A stretch of DNA of 64,000 bases, taken from Pachypanchax playfairii (lineage: Eukaryota > Chordata > Actinopteri > Cyprinodontiformes > Aplocheilidae). The stretch covers positions 56,006 through 120,005 of the forward strand of contig SSNP01000243.1 of the NCBI GenBank assembly GCA_006937955.1, in the 5' to 3' direction. Position 1 is the stretch's first letter. Every line of letters starts with the position of its first letter. The translations under genes were made by a program, and so were the position numbers. Under the pieces are notes generated by a model. The model was not told where the DNA came from. It was given only the letters and a program-made list of their open reading frames with translations, and did not search any database. Shown here one piece after another: positions 37,480-47,963 of the stretch.

Positions 37480-37612
37480 TGTGGCTGTGAGTGTTTTTTG
37501 CTCTGTGCCTTGAGTCACCTTGGCTGTGAGTGTCTTTCGCTCCGCGCTTTGTGGTACTGTGGCTGTGAGTGTCTTACGCTCCGTGCCTCTTGTTACTGTG
37601 GCTAAGTGTTTT
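37480..37612 (+). repeat. Imperfect tandem repeat in DIRS element 2 leader
   Basis: A segment with CTGTGGCTGTGAGTGT and CGCTCCGTGCC is repeated about three times with a period near 50 bp, just before the gag frame. Confidence 0.6.
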
Positions 37613-38562
37613 TTTCGCACGCCGCCTCGTCATTTTTAGCCTTATCCCAGCTAGGAATTAATAATCCGCCTGCAGAAACCGCTGCCTCAAGTGCCTTTTT
37701 TAAGGTCACTCAGACACCTCGGTTTAACGTTCCAGCTTCACAACCATTCATTGAGGAACTTCACCGATGCTGGTCAAATCCTAGATCATCCACCCATCTG
37801 TCACAGGACTGCAGAGCACTTAGCTCTATGCAGGATACGGCTCAGTATGGGCTGGATCACATGCCCTCTGTTGACAGCGTTATTGCTGGCCTAGTTGTGG
37901 ATCCAGCTGATGCTGCCCGGACAGATGCTCATTGTCCACGACCTCAGTGCAGGGTCACTGATGAGCTCCTCACCAAGAGCTATGACATAGCTGCTCGCAT
38001 TGGTCGCCTGGGTAACTCATTCTCCCATTTAGCCCTCGCCCTCTCCCAGTCCCTGAAGGAAACAGGGGTCGATGATGCTACTCAAAGCTTGAGTGATGCC
38101 TCACTCCAGACCTTTGCGTACATGTCTAGAGAGCTTGGCAGACTTATGTCAACCCTGACAATCACCAAACGTCAGGTATGGCTGGCACAGTCCCCTCTGT
38201 CTGAGTCCTGCAGGAGTACGCTTCGCACACTGCCTGTCGTTCCAGGTCAAGTGTTTGGGCCTGCAGCTCAACAAACCCTGGAGCGGACTGTTGAAGCGAA
38301 TAAGTCTCGACAACAGTTTGCTGACCTGCAGCGGGTTTCCAGGGCCCAGCCTAGGCGTGCTGCCACCTTCCACTCTGCAACTAGAGCGCCACCTACATCT
38401 AGGGCTGGGCGCCCTTTCACAGTTGAGGCTCAGTCCTCCCAGTGGCCTTCCTTTCGAGAGCCATCAGGCAGACCTCCAAGAACCGACCGTGTACGCAGAG
38501 CTCCCCACGCTCGCCCCCCTAGACCCTCAGCAGGCCAGGGTGGTGGGGGTGGTCGGGTCTGA
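37606..38562 (+). CDS. DIRS gag-like protein (318 aa)
   Basis: Likely structural (gag-like) protein of the DIRS element. It has FNVPASQPFIEELHRCWSNP, QYGLDHMPSVDSVIAGL and RIGRLGNSFSHLALALSQSL, the alpha-helical central part seen in vertebrate DIRS gag proteins, followed by an Arg/Pro/Gly-rich C-terminus. The Cys/His N-terminal domain seen in the copies at 36446 and 56058 is absent, so either the 5' coding part was deleted or the real start is elsewhere. It overlaps the RT frame at 38255. Confidence 0.75.
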   Translation: MFFSHAASSFLALSQLGINNPPAETAASSAFFKVTQTPRFNVPASQPFIEELHRCWSNPRSSTHLSQDCRALSSMQDTAQYGLDHMPSVDSVIAGLVVDPADAARTDAHCPRPQCRVTDELLTKSYDIAARIGRLGNSFSHLALALSQSLKETGVDDATQSLSDASLQTFAYMSRELGRLMSTLTITKRQVWLAQSPLSESCRSTLRTLPVVPGQVFGPAAQQTLERTVEANKSRQQFADLQRVSRAQPRRAATFHSATRAPPTSRAGRPFTVEAQSSQWPSFREPSGRPPRTDRVRRAPHARPPRPSAGQGGGGGRV

Positions 38563-40021
38563 CTTCCAACTTCTGGGCCCCAGCAGGTTTCTCCCAACTC
38601 ATCTCAAACGCTGGGAGGCCCAAGTAACAGACCCATGGGTGATTTCAACCATGTTCGAGGGTTACAGTATTCAGTTCAAGTGTCGCCCCCCAAAGTTCAA
38701 CGGTGTAAGGGCAATAGTTGTTTCCGACCAAGTAAGGTCTGCCGTCCTGAATCAGGAGATTTTGGAGCTTCTGGGAAAGGGAGCCATCGAGTTAGTTCAC
38801 AGTTCAGACCAGTTAAAAGGTTTTTATTCGATTTATTTTCTTGTTCCAAAAAAAGACGGCGGCTTTCGCCCCATTCTCGATCTCAGACACCTGAACCGTT
38901 ACGTCAAGGTGCTACGATTTCACATGCTTCGAACAGCAGACATCCTTCAGACGTTTGGACAAGGGGATTGGTTCACATGTGTGGACTTAAAGGACGCCTA
39001 TTTCCATGTGCCAGTGGCACCGCGTCACCGACAGTTTCTTCATTTTTCCTTCGGGGGTCAGGCTTACCAATTCAGGGTGCTCCCCTTTGGTCTCTCTCTA
39101 GCCCCTCGCACATTTACCAGATGTGTGGCTGCAGCGCTTGCCCCCCTGCAGGCCCGGGGACTGCGAATCCTTCCCTACCTGGACGACTGGCTCGTGTGTG
39201 CCTCAACTCAAGAGCAGGCACGCAACGACACATCCCTCCTTCTGAACCATGTGTCTCAATTAGGACTTACGGTGAAGTTCGAAAAGAGTTCTTTGATTCC
39301 CAGCCAAAAAGTAATTTTCATCGGAATGTCCATCGACTCGCTAGCCATGACTGCTTCTCCATCCCCGCAGAGGGTGGTAGATGTGGTTCATTTCGTCTCC
39401 CGTGTTCAAGTCAGTGTGAGACTGCCCTACGGTTTACTTCTCCGGCTGATGGGCAAACTGGTAGCCACGTCACCGGTGGTGCCTTTGGGGCTTTTGTTCT
39501 TGCGCCCCCTTCAGATTTGGATCAACCGTCTGAGGCTCGATCCCAAGCTGCACCAACACAGGCTTGTGGAACTCTCCAACCGGTGTCGTCGACTTCTGAG
39601 ACCCTGGGGGAACAGACATTTCTTATGCAGCGGAGTCGCTCTGGGCTCCCTCCCCTCTCGTCGGGAAGTGGTTGTTACCGATGTGTCCCTCTCAGGATGG
39701 GGAGCTGTGTGGAACCACAGGATGGTCAGAGGTGTCTGGGGTCCTCAGGAGAAACTTCTTCACATAAATGTGCTGGAGCTACGTGCTGTTCGGCTAGGTC
39801 TAAACCGTTTCCTTCCTGCCCTGAAAGGAAAACATGTTCTTGTCCGGTCAGACAACATGTCCACGGTCTACCACATAAACCACCAGGGGGGCACCAGGTC
39901 GTCTCACTCGCTGAGAGAGGCTCGGAAGCTCCTTCTGTGGGCCTTACCTCGTCTTCAGAGTGTCAGAGCAGTTCATCTGCCAGGCGTGCAGAACGGTGCT
40001 GCAGATTTACTCTCCAGATAG
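38255..40021 (+). CDS. DIRS reverse transcriptase-RNase H (588 aa to stop)
   Basis: The reverse transcriptase copies the element RNA; the RNase H degrades the template. RT core: VDLKDAYFHVPV with Asp244, LPFGLSLAPRTFTRC, and the YLDD box at 308-311. RNase H follows with Asp476 (VVTDVSLSGWG), Glu508 (INVLEL), Asp533 (RSDN) and Asp584 (HLPGVQNGAADLLSR). All key acidic residues are present. The first about 100 residues overlap the gag frame, so the true start is uncertain. The frame ends at a single TAG at 40019-40021; homologous sequence continues in the same frame beyond it. Confidence 0.9.
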   Translation: MGLQLNKPWSGLLKRISLDNSLLTCSGFPGPSLGVLPPSTLQLERHLHLGLGALSQLRLSPPSGLPFESHQADLQEPTVYAELPTLAPLDPQQARVVGVVGSDFQLLGPSRFLPTHLKRWEAQVTDPWVISTMFEGYSIQFKCRPPKFNGVRAIVVSDQVRSAVLNQEILELLGKGAIELVHSSDQLKGFYSIYFLVPKKDGGFRPILDLRHLNRYVKVLRFHMLRTADILQTFGQGDWFTCVDLKDAYFHVPVAPRHRQFLHFSFGGQAYQFRVLPFGLSLAPRTFTRCVAAALAPLQARGLRILPYLDDWLVCASTQEQARNDTSLLLNHVSQLGLTVKFEKSSLIPSQKVIFIGMSIDSLAMTASPSPQRVVDVVHFVSRVQVSVRLPYGLLLRLMGKLVATSPVVPLGLLFLRPLQIWINRLRLDPKLHQHRLVELSNRCRRLLRPWGNRHFLCSGVALGSLPSRREVVVTDVSLSGWGAVWNHRMVRGVWGPQEKLLHINVLELRAVRLGLNRFLPALKGKHVLVRSDNMSTVYHINHQGGTRSSHSLREARKLLLWALPRLQSVRAVHLPGVQNGAADLLSR

Positions 40022-40420
40022 AAACCACCATCAGGGGAGTGGAGATTGAGTCCTCGAGCCTCGAGCTCAACGACACATTGTCCACAGTGGTTTTCCCTCG
40101 CGGAACCAGACAGTCCGTTGGGACAGGACGCTCTGGCACACCCATGGCCGGACCGTCTCTTGTATGCGTTCCCCCCTCTTCCACTGATAATGTTGACGTT
40201 CCACAGGATAGAACAGAGCAATCACAGAGTGCTGCTGGTTGCTCCGTTTTGGCCAGGGAGGATTTGGTTTCCTGCGATTTGCAAGCTCCTCTGTGGGGAA
40301 CCCTGGGCTCTCCCCCAGAGGAAGGACCTGTTGTCTCAGCTAGGGGGGAGCATTTGGCACCCACATCCAGAGCGCCTTAGCCTCTACCTGTGGCCGTTGC
40401 AGGGCCAGACTCTTTGTTGA
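40022..40420 (+). pseudogene. DIRS post-RNase H domain, separated by an in-frame TAG
   Basis: Directly in frame after the TAG the sequence reads SGEWRLSP, THCPQWFSL, PLGQDALAHPWPDRLLYAFP, LLVAPFWPGRIWFPAI and DLLSQLGGSIWHPHPERLSL. This block follows RNase H in vertebrate DIRS-type polyproteins. A QIW-FGRAEVDLFAS-like stretch seen in the third element (about 57230) is missing here, suggesting a small deletion. Whether the TAG is a mutation or is read through is unknown. Confidence 0.7.
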
Positions 40421-40805
40421 ACTTGTGTGGTGAGGCTGCTGTGCAGACTGTTATGAATGCGCGTGCTGCCTCCACAAGGTCGTTGTATGACAACAGGTGG
40501 AAGCTCTTTACCAGTTGGTGTGAGGCTCAACGGGTGGACCCCGTGCGCTGTTCTGTGCCAATTCTGCTTAATTACTTACAAGAGTTGCTGGAGAAAGGTC
40601 TTTCTGTCTCCACAATGAAAGTTTATGTTGCTGCAATTTCTGCTAGGCACATTTTGGTTGACGGTCGGTCAGTGGGTTCACATTCTCTAGTCTGTCGCTT
40701 CTTGAAAGGGGCTCTGCGTCTGCGACCTCCGAGGCTTGCACGCGTGCCTTCGTGGGATCTCCCACTGGTTCTGGAAGGAATCTGTTCCTCACCATTTGAG
40801 CCAGT
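40390..40805 (+). pseudogene. DIRS tyrosine recombinase, N-terminal half
   Basis: AASTRSLYDNRWKLFTSWCE, PILLNYLQELLEKGLSVSTM and YVAAISARH form the SAM-like core-binding domain that holds DNA in tyrosine recombinases. The frame then runs, without a stop, into LINE reverse transcriptase sequence near 40806, so the open frame to 41283 is a chimera and not a natural protein. Confidence 0.85.
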
Positions 40806-41516
40806 GGAAAGTGCTTATATTAAGTCCCGCATCGACTACTGCAACTCTTTGCTGGCCGGTCTTCCGGCGTCCTCGGTTAAACCTCTGCAGATGATCCAGA
40901 ACGCAGCAGCACGTCTGGTCTTCAACCAGCCCAAGAGGGCTCATGTCACTCCGCTGCTCATTTCTCTGCACTGGCTTCCAGTTGCAGCACACATCAAATA
41001 CAAAGCTCTGCTTCTGGCTTACCAGACTCTAACACACACAGCTCCTACTTACCTTCACTCCTTCATCCAAACCTATATTCCCACGCGTCAGCTACCCTCA
41101 GCTGCTGAAAGACGCCTAGCGCTTCCACCACAACGTGGCATGAGATCATGTTCCAAACTCTTCTCCTCTGTTGTTCCCCGATGGTGGAATGACCTACCAA
41201 ACTCGGTCCGATCCTCAGAGTTGGCACCTACTTTTAAGAGCAGACTTAACACTCACCTCTTTAAAGAACACTTTCAGTCTTAATGTGGAATTGATTTATG
41301 ATTTATGATAGCGATTTGGGAGTTTATCTCTACAAAAAAAAAAAAAATTGATACACTTGATGTATCAGCGTCGGAATTAAACTGGACTCCAAACAGTCCG
41401 CCTCCTTATATTGTTTCCTTCTCTTTGCTTTCTTGCTTGTATGTTCTCTCAATGTAAGTCGCTTTGGATAAAAGCGTCTGCTAAATGACAGTAGTAGTAG
41501 TAGTAGTAGTAGTACG
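40806..41516 (+). mobile_element. 5'-truncated L2-type LINE inserted in the DIRS recombinase
   Basis: KSRIDYCNSLLAGLPASSV, QMIQNAAARLVF and LLISLHWLPVAAHIKYKALL are the end of an L2-group reverse transcriptase; the frame stops at 41283. The 3' end has CGCTTTGGATAAAAGCGTCT, then GCTAAATGAC and an AGT trinucleotide run (41488-41516). The recombinase segment holding the first catalytic Arg is missing at this site, so the insertion was accompanied or followed by a deletion. Confidence 0.88.
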
Positions 41517-41859
41517 TCAGTGCGACAGCTGGGTGTCGTCAAACGGATGCCCTGTTTGTTTGCTATGTGGTCACAAGAAGGGTTATGCTGTGTCAAAGCA
41601 ACGACTCTCACACTGGGTTGTTGATGCTATTTTACGGGCCTATGATTCCCAGGGTCTACAGCCTCCTAAGGTCACATGCCATTCCACCAGAGGAATGTCC
41701 ACCTCTTGGGCAGCATTGAGAGGTGTTCCATTGAGTGACATCTGCGCTGCTGCTACGTGGGCTTCTCCCTGTACCTTTGCCCGCTTTTACAGAGTTAATG
41801 TGGCGACCCCCCATGCTGTCGCCTCAGTGGTGTTGTCTGCTGCTTCTCGCCGCTACTGA
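41517..41859 (+). pseudogene. DIRS tyrosine recombinase, C-terminal catalytic part
   Basis: In frame with the end of the AGT run the sequence gives SKQRLSHWVVDAILRAY, CHSTRGMSTSWAALRG (the HxxR pair), DICAAATWASPCTFARFY (with the presumed nucleophilic Tyr). The stop is at 41857-41859. The N-terminal half lies 700 bp upstream across the LINE, and the first catalytic Arg region is absent. Confidence 0.85.
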
Positions 41860-41907
41860 TTCTGGGTGAGTGCAGATTCTTCGTGACTTAGTTGGTATTA
41901 AGTCATC

Positions 41908-42005
41908 CAGGTGCTAAGCACCGTCCTGTGGCGGTCAGGAAGAATGAAATAGAACGAGAGTTACGTATGTAACTGAGGTTCTATGAATTCTGGATGACCG
42001 CCAGA
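41908..42005 (+). repeat. Internal complementary region of DIRS element 2
   Basis: Carries GTGCTAAGCACCGTCCTGTG through GAATGAAATAGAAC, the complement of the left end, fused directly to GAGAGTTACGTATGTAACTG, the complement of the right end. In DIRS1-type elements such a region templates circle closure. Confidence 0.88.
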
Positions 42006-42042
42006 GTTGCTCTTCACTCAGACTCCTTGCGAGTACATTCCG

Positions 42043-42237
42043 AAAAGAAACGAGCGCTGGGTGTGTCGGGTGTATAAGACCACCACTGACGTCACCCAGG
42101 TCACGTCCAATGGCGTGACTTTGTTGGTATTATTTTCTCGACCTCTGTGCTGCGCACATGTAGATATCCAGGTGCTAAGCACCGTCCTCTGGCGGTCATC
42201 CAGAATTCATAGAACCTCAGTTACATACGTAACTCTC
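42043..42237 (+). repeat. Right inverted terminal repeat of DIRS element 2
   Basis: Inverted match to 37082-37260, with an extra outer part ending GTTACATACGTAACTCTC that is also found, complemented, in the internal region. Confidence 0.9.
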
Positions 42238-42240
42238 GTT

Positions 42241-43330
42241 TTTGATAGGGAATGGAAAAGATAGCAATTTTACATGTTCATGCCTGACACCAGCTTTGAA
42301 CAAAGCTCCTGCATGACCTGCGCGAAAGCAGTCGCACAGGCCCTGTTATCTGACCTGCTACTGTTATCTGACTTATACGCTCTTCCTCAGAACACTTTGT
42401 TTTTCTTGATCCAAGGTTATCTGTTATTGCTGTTTCTAAGTGAATAAAGATACTGAGCTGAAGAGGGACTGTCAGAGTTGTCAGAGCTGTCTCGCAGAGA
42501 TGCTGTAAGCGGACACTCTCCTCAGCTGAGTATTGAACCAAACTTCTTGAAAAGGTTTGATAGAATAAGGAAAAAAACTAACAGTTTTGATCTCAGAAAT
42601 TTCTCATGTTAACATAATTACTGATGAAATCCAATTTGTGGATGATTACAAAGCATCACTAATAATTAATAGTTTCAACTTCAAATTGCCCCAATTGATC
42701 AAAATAAACTGATTATTTTCCCAAATATATACGTTCAATGTTTCATAAAAAGCTATATCCAGCTTTGTAGATAAAATGTGTATTTACTGTAAAGAATGTG
42801 TGTTAACTGTAGAATACTAATATTGGGTGATTTTCATCCACATGATTTTGGTCATATATGGTTATAAAAATGTACAGGAGTGTCCTAGAGACTGAGACAA
42901 AGGTTTAATGGATTGTTCATACCTTTTCCGAGCCTCGTGCCTTGTCTCAGGTTCTTTCTGTTTACACTAAATATGAACAAATCTGATGCAAATCCAGGCT
43001 GACATGATAACTCCTCTGCAGCTTCGAGAAGCGAGGCCTAATTAAAGAAAAACATGCATTTTAAATGAGATCTACATTATTATCAGTCTATAAGTAAATA
43101 TACACTTACACAACATTTTCTGAAAAAAACAGCAAAGTGTTTCATATTTGTCAGAATAACATGTTAAACATGTAAGCAAACTGAAGATCTTTCAGTTTCA
43201 AATTAACCAAATTTTTTATACAAATTTCCAATAATTTTTTTAAAATAAAAAATATACAGTATATTGACAATAATAATAATATTCTATTCAAGGCATCATT
43301 GGGCTAAAAGACTTTGGACAGACAGACGGG
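42241..43330. other. No recognised gene
   Basis: About 1.1 kb of AT-rich sequence. TTGCCCCAATTGATCA near 42687 also occurs near 48121, so at least part is dispersed repeat. Confidence 0.35.
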
Positions 43331-43357
43331 GTGCTGGTGTCTGTGTCCAGCAGTCAA

Positions 43358-44029
43358 TAGCTGCGTTTACATGCGCCAAATTTCCCCAATCTGATTAAAA
43401 TCTTGGTCGATCTGAATTCCCAAATCCCTGTTTACATGGACACTAACTGAAATGATCTGATCATGCCATGAGTACACATGCACCAAGCACTCAATCAGGT
43501 TAAATGAGTTGAGCATGCGCACAGCGAGTTGTCTTTCTGCACGTCTTTCCCGCCCCATCGTGTGCTCGAGCTGACTCACGTTATCCCCAATATGGACCTT
43601 CTGCAGGTGATTACCTTTATGTTTGGGTTTTTACTGGTCGCATTAACCAAGCTAGAGACTGAATACATATTACTACTGCTCCTCCACCACAGGAGAGGAG
43701 AGCAGGATGACAGGATGACTGCACCAGCAGACCACTTCTGTTTACTTCCCGCTATGTTTTCTACTTGGATCTGCGAAAGCGGAAAGACGTCACGCTGAAG
43801 TTATACGCATACGCAAAGGGCTCTTTTCACCCTTTCATTCTGAATGGGTGTATACATGCACGTCTATCTGAATGAAGATCGGACAAAACCACCCCTCTCG
43901 ATCGGAAGTAAATTTCATTCTGATCAGGCTGCATCGGATCAAAACATTCTGATTGACATGTTTACATGACGTCTTTTTGTTCCGATTGGGCGTTTATTCC
44001 GATTAAATGTGCCCATGTAAACGTAGCTA
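43358..44029. mobile_element. 672-bp MITE with TAGCTGCG inverted ends
   Basis: TAGCTGCGTTTACATG at 43358-43373 is an inverted match (15 of 16) to CATGTAAACGTAGCTA at 44014-44029. It splits a common dispersed repeat: GTGCTGGTGTCTGTGTCCAG lies left of it and GAGGCGGGGTTACACCTCGA right of it. Inside is a short frame with LLLLLHHRRGEQDD, vaguely like the N-terminus of fish PIF/Harbinger transposases. The superfamily is a guess. Confidence 0.6.
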
Positions 44030-44690
44030 CTGAGTGAGAGGCGGGGTTACACCTCGACATCATGCCAGTCTATCTGAAAGCTTTATGTATAAACAGAAAA
44101 TCATTCAGAATTTAATTTTGAATAATTCCCTTTCTATTAAATTCTTATAAAATGAGGCAGAAATGGCAGGATAAACAGTTCAGTGTCTTGTTTTCAGGGA
44201 TATTGATTTTCTTCTATAATAAATCTTCTTAAGTTGAAGTTGGAAGGTGTGTGTGCGTGCGTGCGTGCATGTGTTTGGGGAGTTGTTTTTCACATGTGCT
44301 TTTATAAGCTTTCCCACATATATTTCAGAAACAGATTTATATTATGATTTTGAAAATATACGTACATCTGAATAGATCAGATTTTAAACAAATACATCAG
44401 TTTGATAAAACTGACATGTTAAAGTTTAAATTTCCTCATTAGGGTTTTTTCATTATTAAATCTTTTTATAAAACTTTTGTGTCATTTTGATCTAGAAGAA
44501 GAGATCTTATGTCTCAAAAGGGCATTGATGAGAAAATTAAGACAAAATAAATAAATAATTTACCAAAAAATGACACCCGTTTTGGATGCTGCATAAACTT
44601 TATCTTTGAAAAAGATTACTAAATGGAATTTGTATTTTTCGCGACAGTCTCTACTAAGGCCATCTCCATAAACACACACACTCTCAGCAA
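44030..44690. other. AT-rich sequence, GTGC microsatellite near 44245
   Basis: Apart from the end of the dispersed repeat split by the MITE and a short GTGC run, nothing is recognised. Confidence 0.35.
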
Positions 44691-44924
44691 ATATTTCTAT
44701 GTGTATGTGAGGGGACAAACTTTTCAAGATGGGTGGTGACCATGGTGGCCATTTTGAAGTCGGCCGTCTTGGATCCAACTTTTGTTTTTTCAGTAGGAAG
44801 ACGGTCATGTGACACATCAAACTTATTGGTAATTTCACCAGAAAAACAATGATGTGCTTGGTTTTAACGTAACTTTATTCTTTCATGAGTTATTTACAAG
44901 TCTCTCTTTGTTCACAGCCATTGA

Positions 44925-45086
44925 CATGTCGAAGAGGTTAACACGTGAGGAGCGGATCAAAATTGTGTTGATATCTGGTGAACGCAGTAACCGGGTCAGT
45001 GCAGCAGAATTCAATGCAAGACACCCTATGAGACCACCCATCTCCCATGCTACAGTTAGGAAACCCCCCTTAGACTTTTATCTTTA
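44925..45086 (+). pseudogene. Transposase N-terminal helix-turn-helix remnant
   Basis: From the ATG at 44925 the frame reads MSKRLTREERIKIVLISGER, ending soon after ISHATVRK. This resembles the N-terminal helix-turn-helix (DUF4817-like) of transposases annotated in fish. It stops after 54 codons with no catalytic part, so it is a relic. Flanking sequence (about 44700-44860) with GGTGGCCATTTTGAAGTC is probably part of the same dead element. Confidence 0.5.
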
Positions 45087-45089
45087 GGG

Positions 45090-46314
45090 TCATCTGAAGG
45101 CAATTGTTTATGGTGTGAAGATACGAGATGTGCAGCACCTGAAACTACAGATACTGGAAGCCTGTGCTGGTATTTCTCCAACTCTTTGTTCAGTCCCATA
45201 TAGATAAACTAAATTGATCCTATCAACCTAACTGAAATTAAGTCTAATTGAGAAATTAAAAATAAATCATGTTATTGTAGAGATAACTTGTGAAGAAAAA
45301 TGGAACTCTTACCTGAAAAAGGATAAATGAAACTATCCAAACTGCAAACCAAACTCTCCCCATTTGTATGGAAACTTTTATGTTGTACTCCTTTGTTAAT
45401 GAAAAAAAGAAAAAATGTGAAAAAGAAAATAAAGATTAACTACATTTCTCTGTAAATCCTCTTCCTCTTCTTTTGGTCTGCTAAGACCCACTTTCAGAAA
45501 CCACCAGCTGGTCTCTAAAAAAAAGTTGCTAAAGTTTCAAGTTCTGCATTTTCATACAAAACCCTTTGAAAATTCCACTAAGAATCAGTTAAATAGAGCG
45601 ATGCAAACTATGCTCAACCAAATGGTCTAGCAGGCAGTTAAATTAATCAACAAGTCAGTATGAATTTCAATTTGTAGATTTTAGCAACTGCCACCCTCTG
45701 GGTGGGGGAGGTGTTTTGATGCTAACCTCTGCATTATCAAATATTCTTGTGACAAAAACACACACATACACTTACATACCAATGTACCACCATTCCAAAA
45801 CACACATAGCATGGACACAAAATGCAATATGTATTTTATAACATACTATTTTTGTTGTCATTTTTTCCTTCCTCTACTCCCCTTTCTCATGTAAAATTTG
45901 TTTTGTGTCTGTATATGAATGAAGAGGTACAATTTTTTTGCTCTTTTTTTCTGCATATGTAGAAAAAAGAGCCTTTGATGTTTTCTCTTCTTGTGTTCTC
46001 TTTGTGTTATTTTCTCTGCTTATGAAGGGGAGAGTTGTCACACTTTTTAGTCTTATATACATCTTGGAATGAAAACATCATATATATAAAAATATGCACC
46101 AGATGAAAGACCAAAGTCTTAGGTATATATTTTGTATTCATATCATTTTCATATCTTGTGTCAGTGCAGAGTTATAAGCAATCTAAAAGAGATTATTACC
46201 ATGTGACAAGTTGCCCCACCAACGGGTATGTTGTCACATTATGTGGGGTAAGATGTCACACTGGATTTTGCAACCAATAGAATAAGGACAAAATGATTGA
46301 TATTTTCTAATTGA
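45090..46314. other. No recognised gene
   Basis: AT-rich sequence. CATGTGACAAGTTGCCCCAC near 46202 is echoed near 48114 and 48450, so it is probably old repeat. Confidence 0.35.
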
Positions 46315-47690
46315 AAGTAAGTAAGTCAGTAAAGTGTATTTATAAAGCGCCTTTCACAGACAAAAAAAATCACAAAGCGCTGTACAAAAATCAATAAAAT
46401 GCAACACATGGGAATAAAATTATAAAACACAAAACAATCCATCAAATAAAAGCTTTCCTTAAAGCTGGAGTGCGTAACTTCTGTCGCCCCCTAGCGGAAG
46501 TTTTGCGTCATTACAACAATAAAGCTGGCGCTTCCATATGACGTAAGCCCAGCTGCCACCGCTTTATCTCTGCCGTTGTTATTCCAACCGGTATCTGTCT
46601 TAATCAAGCTTCAAATTCAGTCTGTTTACTTTACCTGGCTCTATATTTGTTTCAATAAATATCATTTCATTGTTGAAAAAATCAAGAGAAACCAGTAAAA
46701 TATAAAAATACTGGTAAAAAAAACCTTCAGAGTTCAGGTTGGATTGTTTACAGGTTTGATTGTTCACTTTAATCTACATTTAACAGTTTGGTGTTGAAAT
46801 TTATTAGTCAGCTGTTGGGGCCACAATGATCTATTTGTCTTATTCAGTGAATTTTTTCAGTTTTGACACGATGCAGAATCCTGCAGTCAGCTGCACTGAT
46901 CTGACTGACTGAAAAACCGTTACACTGGCAAACTGACAGACACAAACTGACACAGATAGAGACAGAATCAGCTGATCAGCTGGAACTTCGGCGCTCTGGG
47001 TTTCATCTGGTGCGCATTTTATATTTTGACAGTGTGTGCGGACCTGCGGACCACTTATGCACCCCTGAACATCAGCCAGATCTCTTCTCTCCACCGAGGA
47101 AAAGCGACGCCGATACAAATTCGCGTTTGCCTTCTCCTTCGGTCACTTTCCTTCTTAGCCAATAGTCCCTCTGCCGAACGTCCAGGAATTTTTTTTTTTT
47201 TTCGTGGTAGGATCCACTTCCCGATAAGTGTCTCTCGGCCGTTTATTTGGATTCTCCGCCATGTCGACCTTCACGTTCTGCCGGCTGCTACGAGACACTG
47301 CGTTCTATTTCTTATTATTTTTCTTGTTGTGACATAAAAGATGTAATTTCATGTGCGACAGCGCTGGAATGTCGCAGTCGACACGCAAAGTAAAAATGAT
47401 ATATATTGAAAAATACCGTGAGATGTTTGAGGAGCCGATCGGCTTAATCTGCATTGTGTCATCTCCTCTGATAGTGGCTTGGCTGAAACGGACATTCACG
47501 GACATGTAAAAGTTACGCACTATAGCTTTAAAAAACAGTGTCTTCAATTCCCTTTTAAAACAGTCGACCCCACGGAGCGACAGAGGCAAAGGATTTCACA
47601 GTTTAGGGGCCACAGTGTGGAAAGACCGTTCCCCTCGTATCTTATAGCTGGTCTTGAGGACCACAAGCAGGTGAAAGTGAATAATTCACT
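46315..47690 (-). repeat. LINE 3' region fragment (antisense), split by TTAA element A
   Basis: 46330-46458 (ATTTATAAAGCGCCTTTCAC, AAAGCGCTGTACAAAAATCA) and 47532-47690 (GGATTTCACAGTTTAGGGGC, GTGTGGAAAGACCG) read as consecutive antisense pieces of a LINE 3' region once the 1065-bp TTAA element between them is removed. Confidence 0.5.
46463..47527. mobile_element. TTAA-flanked non-autonomous DNA transposon, copy A (1065 bp)
   Basis: Ends AGCTGGAGTGCGTAACTT and, inverted, AAGTTACGCACTATAGCT, each bordered by TTAA (46459-46462 and 47528-47531). TTAA targets are used by piggyBac and Kolobok elements; the termini do not let me choose. No transposase frame is visible. A near-identical inverted copy with a large insert occupies 49426-52464. 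Confidence 0.75.
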
Positions 47691-47875
47691 TTTATTACTC
47701 ATGAAATAACATGAAATAACATGGAACATTATGCAACATGCATTACGAAACTGACACTTAAACTGGTCCTGGAACAAAAGAAAGTTTCACTACCAGACTC
47801 CTCATCTGAGTTGCAGTTTTGGCACAGCTTATGTAGATTGAATTGCCAGGAGCACATGCATCGTGTGATATAACT

Positions 47876-47907
47876 CACTCGTTCGTTCGTTCGTTCGTTC
47901 GTTCGTG
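47876..47907. repeat. CGTT tetranucleotide microsatellite
   Basis: About seven perfect GTTC/CGTT units, followed 30 bp later by overlapping CAGTACAGTACAGTACTGTA palindromic repeats near 47940-47963. Confidence 0.85.
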
Positions 47908-47963
47908 ACCACACAACAAGTTGGTGGAATTCGTTTTCAGTACAGTACAGTACTGTACAGTAC

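Larger units (their letters stand above)
37082..42237 (+). mobile_element. DIRS retrotransposon, nearly complete (5156 bp), element 2
   Basis: Left terminal repeat 37082-37260 (GTTCTATTTCATTCTTCC...) is an inverted match to the right one at about 42043-42237. An internal complementary region at 41908-42005 joins the complements of both extreme ends, which is diagnostic of DIRS-type tyrosine recombinase retrotransposons that integrate via a circle. Inside, in order, are gag, RT-RNase H, a post-RH domain and the tyrosine recombinase. An in-frame TAG and a LINE insertion break the coding capacity. GTT at 42238-42240 follows the right end; no duplicated target is seen. Confidence 0.93.

Noticed and set aside
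38635..40380. 581-codon plus-strand frame
   Set aside because: It overlaps the DIRS RT-RNase H in another frame and lacks any polymerase motif; the 38255 frame carries the YLDD and RNase H residues.
40390..41283. 297-codon frame as a novel recombinase-RT fusion protein
   Set aside because: It arises from a LINE insertion into the recombinase; no sign of selection on the fusion.
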